A stretch of DNA of 64,000 bases from an uncultured Croceitalea sp. (GTDB taxonomy: Bacteria > Bacteroidota > Bacteroidia > Flavobacteriales > Flavobacteriaceae), in contig CANNDD010000003.1 of the NCBI GenBank assembly GCA_947503285.1, forward strand, positions 1 through 64,000, in the 5' to 3' direction. Numbering within the stretch: the first letter of the stretch is position 1; each line of letters opens with the position of its first letter. A model generated the notes under the pieces. That model had not been told where the DNA came from and did not search any database. It saw only the letters and a program-made list of their open reading frames with translations. A program made the translations under genes and the position numbers. This document shows, piece after piece, positions 25,962-33,986 of this stretch.

Positions 25962-26693
25962 ATGGATTACAGCTATACCATAATTGATGCCAACGCGGCG
26001 ACGAGCCTGCAACTGCAATCACAATTGCAAGAGTATCCTGATTTGCGTTATTCTGGTACCGTGTCGAATTGTACCGATGGGTTAAACCAAATATTGAAGT
26101 TCTCACCAGATTTGGTATTGGTCAATTTGACCAATAATGCTTCAAAGTGTTTTCAAATGGTGGTAGAGTTGCATCAGTACCTACCTACCCTACCCCTAAT
26201 GATCGGTGTTTCTAAAACTGAGACCCATGCCTATAAAGCCATTAAAAATGGCTTTTTTGATTACTGGTTGTTACCACACAACGAATTCGAGATCCGCAAA
26301 ACGATTTTAAAACTAAGAAAACAAGAACCACAAGAAGTAGCACCGACAAAACTTTGTTTGAAAACCTATCGCGATTACCATTATATTGACACCAATGACA
26401 TTCTATACCTAAAAGCAGATAATAACGCTACTGATTTCTATATGAAAGATGGCAGTAAGGTAAGCGCTTATAAAACCTTGAAATCATTCGAAGAATCATT
26501 GCCCGATAACTTCATTCGCATACATCAAAGTTACATTTTGAATACCGACTATGTGTCCCGTATCAATTACGGAAAGTCTACCTGCACGCTAAATACCACA
26601 GAAGACCACCTACCTTTTTCAAAGTCATATAAAGAGCGTGTCGACCTTCTGAAAAAAAGGCTTTCAAAAAACACGATAGCCTCTCTTAAATAG
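25962..26693 (+). CDS. LytTR-type DNA-binding protein with pseudo-receiver domain
   Basis: A 243-residue protein with an N-terminal receiver-like fold (about 5-115) and a C-terminal LytTR DNA-binding domain (about 135-235, with DILYLKADNNATDFY and FIRIHQSYILNTDYV). The receiver lacks the key residues: the phosphoacceptor position is N55 (LVLVNL), the acidic pair is reduced to D9, and the conserved lysine is missing (YWLLPHNEF in place of LLKPF). Normal phosphorelay is therefore unlikely, and it may sense by another route or be constitutive. No kinase of the LytS type is adjacent; the next genes are a tiny lipoprotein and a TPR kinase. Position 25930-25938 (TCCGTTAGT) fits a single LytTR half-site, hinting at self-control. 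Confidence 0.9.
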   Translation: MDYSYTIIDANAATSLQLQSQLQEYPDLRYSGTVSNCTDGLNQILKFSPDLVLVNLTNNASKCFQMVVELHQYLPTLPLMIGVSKTETHAYKAIKNGFFDYWLLPHNEFEIRKTILKLRKQEPQEVAPTKLCLKTYRDYHYIDTNDILYLKADNNATDFYMKDGSKVSAYKTLKSFEESLPDNFIRIHQSYILNTDYVSRINYGKSTCTLNTTEDHLPFSKSYKERVDLLKKRLSKNTIASLK

Positions 26694-26847
26694 TACGATT
26701 CTCACAAATTTTGTGCTTTCACTAATACTTTTCTGTCAAATACCAGCAGAAAGATGGGTTGTTCATGAGCCTTTTGGGTTGTTTTTACATTGCACCCAAC
26801 AACAACGATTAAGAACAATTAATTCCCCTAATTTAAAAACTCAGAAA

Positions 26848-27000
26848 ATGAAAAAAGTATTAAGTATTGTTGCAATTGCTATGATGACTATAGGTTTTGT
26901 TTCTTGTGAATCAGAAAGTACGGCAGACCAAGAAGAACTTTTTGTGAATGCTACGGATGGTGACGAAACACCAGATACCAGAGATGAAAATGGTAATTAA
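26848..27000 (+). CDS. Small acidic lipoprotein (50 residues)
   Basis: The ATG at 26848 gives a 50-residue protein: a signal peptide MKKVLSIVAIAMMTIGFVSC with lipidated C20, then only 30 mature residues rich in Asp and Glu (ending TPDTRDENGN). An in-frame TTG at 26713 would extend it without signal-like features and is not preferred. A strong palindromic terminator follows 18 bases after the stop, so it is probably its own short transcript. The leader is long (about 150 bases after the LytTR stop). No family recognised. The neighbouring regulators suggest a regulated envelope peptide. Confidence 0.75.
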   Translation: MKKVLSIVAIAMMTIGFVSCESESTADQEELFVNATDGDETPDTRDENGN

Positions 27001-27018
27001 ACATTAATTTAAATATGA

Positions 27019-27050
27019 AAACCCCAAACGTTAACGTTTGGGGTTTTTTT
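27019..27050 (+). terminator. Strong intrinsic terminator
   Basis: CCCCAAACGTT and AACGTTTGGGG form a perfect palindromic stem at 27022-27043, extended by AA/TT pairs and followed by a T run. It sits 18 bases after the small lipoprotein stop and separates it from the histidine kinase. Confidence 0.92.
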
Positions 27051-27096
27051 GTATCTTGTCTGTAGGGAAAGCGTTACAAACACGTTTACACTACAT

Positions 27097-29181
27097 ATGA
27101 AGATTAGGGCAACTATTTTTTTATTTTTATTCTTTATGCTAAATGATGTCTACGCTGCTAGGTATCCGCTACAAAACCAAAATCAAATATCGGACAGTAT
27201 AGACATTTGGTTGAAGTGGGCAAAAAACAGCACAACCCTGAATCGAGATTCACGCTTACTACTCTATAAAAAAGCAATTAATAGTGCAAAAACAAGTAAT
27301 CCGGAAGCCCTTGCCGATATTTCATACTCGGTCTTGCAAAGCAAGGACTCTATCCTTTTTAAGAAGATAAATAGGGAGATTATTAAAATCTCCAATAAGA
27401 TTGAGGCCAAAAAGGCACATGGCTTGTCACATTGGGATTTAGCGGATTACTATGAAGACAGTCAACCAGATAGTGCTTTCTACCATTACCAGGAAGCATA
27501 CAATATTTTAAGTAATATGGAATTGGATGCTTCTAGCGCTCATTATCCAGGCTCAATACTAATTGATATTGGCAATTTAAAAGATGGTATCAAAGATCAT
27601 GTTGGAGCAGAAAGGGATATTATTCAAGCAATAAAATACTTCAACAAGACTGAAAGACCCGATAAATTGTTTATTGCGTACAATTCTCTGGGTATTGCCC
27701 AAAACGGGATGAAAAAATTTGATAAAGGTCTAGAGTACCATCATAAAGCAAGGGAATATATTCCATTTACTCCCAGCAATAGACACTTTGATTTCCAGAA
27801 CACAAATGCCAACAATATTGCCTCTATCTATTTGCGAAAAAAAGATTTTCAAAAAGCTTTTGAACTGTACTCCGTTTTGGAAAGAACTGACAGTTTGCGC
27901 CTTAAAAGGCCGAACCTATATGCGAAAGTCTTGGGCAGTAGAGCATATGCAGGGTTTATGAGTAGCCAAGGCGACTATAAAACCATAGAGCAAGGTTTTG
28001 TAAAGTCAAATATGATTTTAGACAGTATTGGTTATAATTACGGTAAAGCACGAAATTATGAATACCATGCACGTGTACTCGCCGCTAAAAAAGATACTTT
28101 GGCCGCCATACAAAAAGCATTGGTGGCCCGAAACATTGCCAAAGAAACCAAAAATAACGACAGGCTATTAAGTTCGTTACAGCTCTTAACCACCTTGGAC
28201 AAAAGAAATAGTGCCATATATGCCCGATCGTATTTTGATTTGAGTGAAACGCTGCAACTTCAAGAACGTAGCATTCAAGATAAATTTGCGCGCATTCGTA
28301 TGGAGACCGATGAGATCATTGAAGAAAATGAAACCCTTTCGCGGCAAAAGCAGCTTTATGGTGGTATAGCACTTGGTCTTTTGGTTTTTGGTATCGGCGT
28401 GTTTACGATAATCTCTCAGCGAATAAGCAACCAACGCCTCAAGTTCAAGCAAAAGCAACAAGAAAGTAATCAAGAGATTTACAACCTTATGCTCAGCCAA
28501 CAAGGTAAAATCGAAGAAGGGAAAAAATCAGAGCAAAAAAGGGTCTCTGAAGAATTGCATGATGGTATTCTGGGGCAAATGTTGGGCATACGATTGATTT
28601 TAAGCGGTTTGAATGACCGTACCGATGAAGCGGCCGTTTTGCAAAGGGGCGAACTAATCGAAAAATTACGTGAACTCGAAGAGGAAATCAGAACCATCTC
28701 TCACGAATTGAATGCCGCGGCTTATGAAAAGGTCGATAATTTTACCAGTGCCATCAAAGAATTGATACAAAATATCAGCGATTCTGCTGCTGTAAGGATA
28801 ACTTTTGAGTACGACAAAGCACTCAACTGGGACCAATTGAAGGGTGATTTTAAGATCAATCTGTATCGAATTATTCAAGAATGTATTCAGAACTGTGTGA
28901 AGCATGCAAAATGCGAAAACATAGTTGTTAATTTTTTTAACAAAGAAAAAATGTTACATTTAACAATAAGTGATGATGGTATCGGTTTTAATACCGCTAA
29001 AGGTAAAAAGGGTATTGGCCTTCGAAACATCACTTCTCGAGTTAAAAAATTGCACGGACAACTAAAAATTGATAGCAAAAATAACATTGGAACCGTCGTA
29101 ACCATCGACCTACCAATGGTATTTGCCCTTGATGGTAGTCTAAAACAAGAAGAGCTGCATGAAACCATTCAAGCAGTATAA
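27097..29181 (+). CDS. TPR-containing sensor histidine kinase (NarX/NreB-type core)
   Basis: From the ATG at 27097, which begins a clear signal peptide (IRATIFLFLFFML, cleavage near VYA), the protein has about 694 residues. A periplasmic region with TPR-like helix pairs (about 80-400) is followed by one membrane segment (about 420-440, GGIALGLLVFGIGVFTI), a coiled coil, a HisKA_3 dimerisation domain with RVSEELHDGILGQML (likely phospho-accepting H488), and an HATPase with N box QECIQNCVKHA and G boxes DDGIGF and GIGLRN. An upstream TTG at 27049 lies inside the preceding terminator and is rejected. The partner regulator gene follows after 14 bases. The signal sensed is unknown. Confidence 0.92.
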   Translation: MKIRATIFLFLFFMLNDVYAARYPLQNQNQISDSIDIWLKWAKNSTTLNRDSRLLLYKKAINSAKTSNPEALADISYSVLQSKDSILFKKINREIIKISNKIEAKKAHGLSHWDLADYYEDSQPDSAFYHYQEAYNILSNMELDASSAHYPGSILIDIGNLKDGIKDHVGAERDIIQAIKYFNKTERPDKLFIAYNSLGIAQNGMKKFDKGLEYHHKAREYIPFTPSNRHFDFQNTNANNIASIYLRKKDFQKAFELYSVLERTDSLRLKRPNLYAKVLGSRAYAGFMSSQGDYKTIEQGFVKSNMILDSIGYNYGKARNYEYHARVLAAKKDTLAAIQKALVARNIAKETKNNDRLLSSLQLLTTLDKRNSAIYARSYFDLSETLQLQERSIQDKFARIRMETDEIIEENETLSRQKQLYGGIALGLLVFGIGVFTIISQRISNQRLKFKQKQQESNQEIYNLMLSQQGKIEEGKKSEQKRVSEELHDGILGQMLGIRLILSGLNDRTDEAAVLQRGELIEKLRELEEEIRTISHELNAAAYEKVDNFTSAIKELIQNISDSAAVRITFEYDKALNWDQLKGDFKINLYRIIQECIQNCVKHAKCENIVVNFFNKEKMLHLTISDDGIGFNTAKGKKGIGLRNITSRVKKLHGQLKIDSKNNIGTVVTIDLPMVFALDGSLKQEELHETIQAV

Positions 29182-29195
29182 ACTTTACCTTATCT

Positions 29196-29864
29196 ATGAA
29201 AACACTTCGAATTCTAGCCGTTGACGATCATGAAATGACCATGCTTGGTTATAAATTTATTCTTGAACGGATTGTTTTTGACGATTACAATATTATTGTC
29301 GACACGGCAAACACCTATGAATCCGCAAAAGAGAAGATAGAAGAATCCGTATATTCCTTTAAATACGACATCATCTTTTTAGATGTGCAACTTTTTCCAC
29401 CAAATGAAAGTCAGCCCCACAATGGGGAGGACCTGGGTATGCTGTCACGCAAGTTGGTCCCTGATTCAAAGATTATTTTCATGTCGTCATTTAGCGATAA
29501 CTACAGGATCAATAGTATTTTAAAGTCCGTAGATCCCGACGGCTATATGGTAAAGACCGACATTGACCCAAAATCATTGGAGGCAGCTGTAAAAACGGTG
29601 GTTGCCGAAGCACCATATTATTCTTCAAAAGCATTATCGGCCATACGCAAGAAGATGTCGAATGACATCACCTTAGATGAAAATGATAAAAAAATACTTT
29701 ACCACCTATCTATCGGTACCAAGACCAAAGATCTAGAGAATCATATCGAACTTTCCTCTTCATCCATTGAAAATAGAAAGAGACATTTGAAGTCCCTTTT
29801 TGGAACGGAAAAAGAAAATGATTTAGCCTTGATCTTGGCGGCAAAAAACCGTGGATTTATTTAA
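29196..29864 (+). CDS. NarL-like response regulator with altered receiver loop
   Basis: A 222-residue regulator: a receiver with acidic pair D10-D11, phosphoacceptor D63 (IIFLDVQL) and conserved K120, then a C-terminal LuxR-type helix-turn-helix (about 155-220, with ELSSSSIENRKRHLKSLFG). The loop after D63 carries an extra stretch (LFPPNESQPHNGED) compared with typical NarL receivers, which may alter kinase recognition or dephosphorylation. It is encoded 14 bases after the TPR histidine kinase and is almost surely its partner. Confidence 0.92.
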   Translation: MKTLRILAVDDHEMTMLGYKFILERIVFDDYNIIVDTANTYESAKEKIEESVYSFKYDIIFLDVQLFPPNESQPHNGEDLGMLSRKLVPDSKIIFMSSFSDNYRINSILKSVDPDGYMVKTDIDPKSLEAAVKTVVAEAPYYSSKALSAIRKKMSNDITLDENDKKILYHLSIGTKTKDLENHIELSSSSIENRKRHLKSLFGTEKENDLALILAAKNRGFI

Positions 29865-29961
29865 ACCCACAATTCATTTTTCCTTTTTTGCAACTCATAA
29901 GGACTTGTGGACAGTTCACTTTTTAAAAAATTTAACATTTTTTTGATGAAATAAAGTGTAA

Positions 29962-29986
29962 AACCCAAAACTTTTGTGGTTTTTCT
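29962..29986 (+). terminator. Weak AT-rich hairpin after the kinase/regulator operon
   Basis: AAAACCCAA at 29962-29970 can pair with TTGTGGTTTT at 29976-29985 with one bulged T, and T bases follow. It lies about 100 bases after the response regulator stop in an otherwise featureless AT-rich gap of 181 bases. Low stability makes this tentative. Confidence 0.3.
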
Positions 29987-30045
29987 GTAATCAAAGCTTA
30001 AAAATAGATTCTAACTTCGAATTAACATTTATAAGCTAATTCCGT

Positions 30046-30705
30046 ATGTCAAATCATAACGATATCAATAGTGACCAAAATGGGCAGAACGATTTAGTAC
30101 TGCTCAACGGGTTACATAAGTTTCAAAAGAGTCTGGAACGGGATTTTTATGCTGACTCCCTGATAAAAACAGTACACGGTAAGGGCGATACCACTGAGCT
30201 GGTTCTCGAACTTGACTGCAACTTTAGTCTGACCGAAAGCCTTTTTCATCTGAATAATGGTAATTGGGGCAGTTATGATGTCAATACTTCGAACGTAGAG
30301 GCGGCTTCTCCATTTGAAACGGCCTTGTTCGATTTATCGCGGGAGAACCATAGAAGGGTCGATATCAAAGAACTTACCATCAATCTTAAAGACACTTCCC
30401 TTATCGTTACGAAGATTTTTGACTACAGCATACCCGATCAACTCGGCAATATCTTGGCGTCGATCAGTGAAAATTTTGTGCATTTTACGAAAGCCTTAAC
30501 CGAAATGCCCTACGAAATTTTCGTGCCTATTTTTGAAGAATCGCAGCCAAAGGTCGCTTCGGCGGTAACAAGCACGAAAAAATCCAAAACGGATTATTTT
30601 GATTTTTGGGGGCTTTATTTTGAATCGAATATTGATGCAGTGGTCTATGACCTCAAATCACGCACGATTATCGATGAAAGCGATTTCTTCCTTCTCAATC
30701 AGTAA
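30046..30705 (+). CDS. Unrecognised soluble protein
   Basis: A 219-residue cytoplasmic-type protein with no signal peptide or membrane segment. The N-terminus is Asn/Asp rich and probably flexible; residues about 15-150 mix helices and strands (LVLELDCNFSLTESLFHLNN). A 20-residue linker with SAVTSTKKSKTD precedes a C-terminal stretch of strands (FWGLYFESNIDAVVYDLKSR). I do not recognise a family. It follows the two-component operon by 181 bases and converges on glyA with 19 bases between stops. A degenerate -7-like TAACTTCG lies at 30012-30019. Confidence 0.7.
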   Translation: MSNHNDINSDQNGQNDLVLLNGLHKFQKSLERDFYADSLIKTVHGKGDTTELVLELDCNFSLTESLFHLNNGNWGSYDVNTSNVEAASPFETALFDLSRENHRRVDIKELTINLKDTSLIVTKIFDYSIPDQLGNILASISENFVHFTKALTEMPYEIFVPIFEESQPKVASAVTSTKKSKTDYFDFWGLYFESNIDAVVYDLKSRTIIDESDFFLLNQ

Positions 30706-30724
30706 TGATCGAACATTACTTCAA

Positions 30725-31999
30725 CTAGTATTGGAACAAGGGGCGATCTCCCATCAGTTCATTAACCTTTGACTTCACTTTTTTGATTCGTTCTTCGTTA
30801 GTGGCATTGCCTATAATTTCATCAATATAGCCAACAACGGTTTCCATATCAGCCTCTTTCAACCCCCTAGTGGTAATCGCTGGGGTTCCGAAACGGATAC
30901 CTGAGGTAATGAATGGCGATTGGTCATCAAACGGCACCATATTCTTATTGGCGGTGATATCAGCGGACTCCAATACTTTTTCGGCATCTTTTCCGGTAAT
31001 GTCCTTGTTTCGTAAATCAATCAGCATCATATGATTATCGGTACCACCAGAAATGACATGATACCCCAGATTCATAAAAGCTTTGGCCATTGCCTCGGCA
31101 TTTTTCTTCACTTGTATCATATAATGCAGAAATTCATCGGAAAGTGCTTCACCGAACGCCACTGCTTTTGCGGCTATGATATGTTCTAGGGGCCCACCCT
31201 GATTACCAGGAAAAACGGCCAAATCCAATAGGCCCGACATTTTTCGCAGGTTTCCATTTTTCAATTTGATCCCAAAAGGATTCTCAAAGTTCTCGCCCAT
31301 CAAGATCAGTCCTCCCCTTGGTCCCCTCAAGGTTTTATGTGTTGTCGTGGTCACGACATGACAATGCGGTATGGGATCGTTCAAAATACCTTTTGCGATC
31401 AAACCCGATGGATGTGAGATATCGGCCAAAAGTAGGGCGCCGACACTGTCTGCAATTTCACGAAAACGCTTAAAGTCCATATCCCTAGAATAAGCTGAAG
31501 CGCCTGCAATGATCATTTTGGGTTTTTCACGCACTGCGATCTCTTGTATATTATCGTAATCAAGAATACCCGACGCTTTATCAACACCATAAAAGACCGG
31601 GTTGTATAAACGGCCTGAGAAATTCACAGGTGAACCGTGTGTCAAGTGGCCACCGTGCGAAAGGTCGAAACCCAAGATGGTATCACCTGGTTTCAAACAA
31701 GCATGATACACAGATGCATTGGCCTGAGATCCTGAATGGGGCTGTACGTTGGCGTAGACCGCACCAAAAAGTTCTTTGGCCCTATCAATAGCCAATTGTT
31801 CTACCTGATCTACGACTTCGCATCCTCCATAATAACGTTTACCAGGGTATCCCTCGGCATATTTATTGGTCAAGACCGACCCGCAGGCCTCCATCACTTG
31901 CGGACTTGTAAAATTCTCTGAGGCGATTAACTCAATACCTTCAGTTTGACGTTGTCTTTCTTTCTCTATTAGGTCAAAAATCACGGAATCTTTATGCAT
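30725..31999 (-). CDS. glyA: Serine hydroxymethyltransferase
   Basis: PLP enzyme that interconverts serine plus tetrahydrofolate with glycine plus methylene-tetrahydrofolate. The 424-residue protein is full length, with the PLP lysine K222 in [16 protein letters not shown], the substrate segment [11 protein letters not shown] near residues 25-35, and the conserved QPHSGSQAN region (86-94). It supplies one-carbon units that panB, also in this window, consumes. The upstream gap (32000-32235) contains a minus-strand -7-like TATTTTTG. Confidence 0.97.
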   Translation of the reverse strand: MHKDSVIFDLIEKERQRQTEGIELIASENFTSPQVMEACGSVLTNKYAEGYPGKRYYGGCEVVDQVEQLAIDRAKELFGAVYANVQPHSGSQANASVYHACLKPGDTILGFDLSHGGHLTHGSPVNFSGRLYNPVFYGVDKASGILDYDNIQEIAVREKPKMIIAGASAYSRDMDFKRFREIADSVGALLLADISHPSGLIAKGILNDPIPHCHVVTTTTHKTLRGPRGGLILMGENFENPFGIKLKNGNLRKMSGLLDLAVFPGNQGGPLEHIIAAKAVAFGEALSDEFLHYMIQVKKNAEAMAKAFMNLGYHVISGGTDNHMMLIDLRNKDITGKDAEKVLESADITANKNMVPFDDQSPFITSGIRFGTPAITTRGLKEADMETVVGYIDEIIGNATNEERIKKVKSKVNELMGDRPLFQY

Positions 32000-32019
32000 C
32001 GTAGTAGTTTAATAAGCGT

Positions 32020-32027
32020 CAAAAATA
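32020..32027 (-). promoter_or_regulatory. Candidate -7 element for glyA
   Basis: On the minus strand TATTTTTG fits TAnnTTTG and lies 20 bases before the glyA ATG. No TTG is found at the normal spacing, so the promoter is incomplete. Confidence 0.4.
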
Positions 32028-32235
32028 CAAATTGCTAAAATGAAATCTTTGATAACCAAGCCAATATTCCACGAATTTATCAAAAGGGAATTAACAAATC
32101 TTGGTTTCTTTTAAGTTTCTACAAATCAAATACTTATAATCAAATATACTAGTCATCGTTCTTTTTCGTTTAACATAAATAAGATTTTGGCACGCCAATT
32201 GGATTCTTATAACCAAACCATAAAAATTAAAAGCC

Positions 32236-33420
32236 ATGAAAAAACTTATACTTTTAGGTACTCTTGCCCTGCTCGTCGCATGTGGTGGGGTCAAAAGAAC
32301 ACAAGAAGCTTTAAACAGTGGCAATTACACCACTGCAATAAATAAGGCCTTGAAAGAGCTTAGAAATAATAAGACCAAAAAAGGGCATCAGAGGTATGTG
32401 CTCTTATTGGAAGAAGCCTTCAAAAAAAATGCGCAAAGGGAATTGGAACAGGTCGCTTTTTTAGAACGGGAAGGAAACCCCGCGAATTTAGAAACCATCT
32501 ATAAATCGTATCAACGACTGAAACAATTGCAAGAGCGTATTGACCCGTTATTACCCTTGCCCATATATGATGAAAATAGAAACGCTGATTTTGATTTCGT
32601 CAATTACGATTCAAAATTGATCAAGACCAAAACGGCGCTTTCGGCATATTTGTATGCCAATGCAAGCGACCTATTGAAAAATGCGGTAAGTAAGTTCGAT
32701 TACAGACAGGCTTATGACGAGTTGAACTATTTGATCGAGATCAACCCTGGTTACAACGATACCAGAACCTTGATGGAAGAGGCTTATGAAAAAGGATTGG
32801 ATTATGTAATGGTAGAGTTGCGAAATGATACACAACAGGTAATACCTGTGAGGTTGGAAGAAGAGCTTTTAGACTTCAATACTTTTGGCATCAATAACTT
32901 CTGGGCGAAATTCCATACCAATCCGGTCAGTGACCTAAAATATGATTATTCCATGCAATTGGATTTCAAGGAAATCAACATCTCACCAGAACGGGTCAAT
33001 GAGACTCAAATTTTAAAGGAAAAACTGGTGAAGGATGGCTTTGAGTACGTTTTGGATGAAAATGGAAACGTGGCAAAGGATAGTCTAGGTAATGATATCA
33101 AAGTCGATAAGTTTAAGAAGGTTACTTGTGATTTTTATAGGTTCACCCAATTAAAAACCGCGCAAATTGCAGCTAAGGTCAGTTTTTTAGACCTACAAAA
33201 TGGGCAAGCCATAAACACATACCCTTTATCAAGCGAATTCATTTTTGAACATATCTATGCAAACTATCAAGGTGATCGCAGGGCCTTGGACAATGAATTG
33301 GTGGCTTTATTGGATTTGGCCGCAGTACCTTTTCCTTCAAACGAGCAAATGGTCTATGATGCCGGAGAAGACCTAAAAGCCCGTTTAAAGGATATTGTTC
33401 GAAGAAATAATTTCAACTAA
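32236..33420 (+). CDS. Lipoprotein of unknown function
   Basis: A 394-residue protein with a lipoprotein signal (MKKLILLGTLALLVAC, lipidated C16). The mature chain begins with TPR-like helices (QEALNSGNYTTAINKALKEL), then a long charged region with strands such as VNYDSKLIKTKTALSAY and DLKYDYSMQLDFKEINISP. I do not recognise a named family, though similar lipoproteins occur in Flavobacteriaceae. It is monocistronic: a divergent gene with a 236-base gap upstream and a strong terminator right after the stop. Confidence 0.78.
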   Translation: MKKLILLGTLALLVACGGVKRTQEALNSGNYTTAINKALKELRNNKTKKGHQRYVLLLEEAFKKNAQRELEQVAFLEREGNPANLETIYKSYQRLKQLQERIDPLLPLPIYDENRNADFDFVNYDSKLIKTKTALSAYLYANASDLLKNAVSKFDYRQAYDELNYLIEINPGYNDTRTLMEEAYEKGLDYVMVELRNDTQQVIPVRLEEELLDFNTFGINNFWAKFHTNPVSDLKYDYSMQLDFKEINISPERVNETQILKEKLVKDGFEYVLDENGNVAKDSLGNDIKVDKFKKVTCDFYRFTQLKTAQIAAKVSFLDLQNGQAINTYPLSSEFIFEHIYANYQGDRRALDNELVALLDLAAVPFPSNEQMVYDAGEDLKARLKDIVRRNNFN

Positions 33421-33427
33421 ATAAGAC

Positions 33428-33453
33428 AAGCCCCAGAATATTGGGGCTTTTTT
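33428..33453 (+). terminator. Intrinsic terminator after the 32236 lipoprotein
   Basis: AAGCCCCA pairs with TGGGGCTT around a six-base loop and is followed by six T. It lies eight bases after the stop codon and touches the end of the convergent ytxJ gene. Confidence 0.88.
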
Positions 33454-33844
33454 ATAGGAATTTTTCAAGGTCGACCTCTGAAATGGCCCCATGGGATGTA
33501 TGAAAGACCGTGGAGTTATTTTTTATGACCAACAATTGTGGTGATTGATGGATTACTTGAAACCGAATCGCCACTTCGTTTGAAACTTCACGATGCGCTT
33601 GTAGGTCTAGAAAATATAGATCTATTTTGCCCGCTTCAATAGCGTAACTATCGGTAAACATATTCAATACCATTCTACTGATACCACAAGTCGTTGAATG
33701 CTTAAAAATGATCTGCGGCCTGACTTTCGATTTTTCTTCAATGTCAGGCAGTTGATCTAATCGTTGTAAGGGCGTCCACGGTAAAACTTTTTTATCACCG
33801 GTCGAACCGTCACTTCCCCCGAATATATTTTTAAATAATCCCAT
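33452..33844 (-). CDS. ytxJ: Bacilliredoxin-like protein YtxJ
   Basis: A 130-residue small thioredoxin-fold protein of the YtxJ family with a single cysteine in KHSTTCGISR (about residue 53), the monothiol form expected of enzymes that remove bacillithiol from proteins. The segment QSPQLLVIKN before the conserved proline-turn completes the thioredoxin fold. Its presence suggests that the organism uses bacillithiol, as many Bacteroidota do; no bacillithiol synthesis gene (bshA, B or C) is in this window. No signal peptide, so cytoplasmic. Confidence 0.88.
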   Translation of the reverse strand: MGLFKNIFGGSDGSTGDKKVLPWTPLQRLDQLPDIEEKSKVRPQIIFKHSTTCGISRMVLNMFTDSYAIEAGKIDLYFLDLQAHREVSNEVAIRFQVIHQSPQLLVIKNNSTVFHTSHGAISEVDLEKFL

Positions 33845-33925
33845 AACACAAATTTAAGTCTTAAGTCGCGTAATCCAATAATGCTTACAAACTGACGAAA
33901 TGTCTTTTATTTCAAGGGTTTAGAT

Positions 33926-33936
33926 GTCATTTTGAC
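33926..33936. promoter_or_regulatory. Inverted repeat upstream of clpB
   Basis: GTCA TTT TGAC is a short inverted repeat in the 142-base gap before clpB, about 50 bases before the start. Its place fits a stress-response operator or promoter element, but its length is too small to prove this. No consensus TAnnTTTG was found for clpB in the gap. Confidence 0.35.
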
Positions 33937-33986
33937 TGGTTCGCTATGATGGTAGGGTTGTTGAAGTGTAAAGGAAAACGAGAGAT

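Noticed and set aside
27049-27097. TTG start of the TPR kinase at 27049
   Set aside because: It lies within the terminator of the previous gene, and the signal peptide begins at the ATG at 27097.
29865-30045. A small RNA or gene in the AT-rich gap after the response regulator
   Set aside because: Only a weak hairpin was found, with no promoter-terminator pair and no ORF with a signal or domain.
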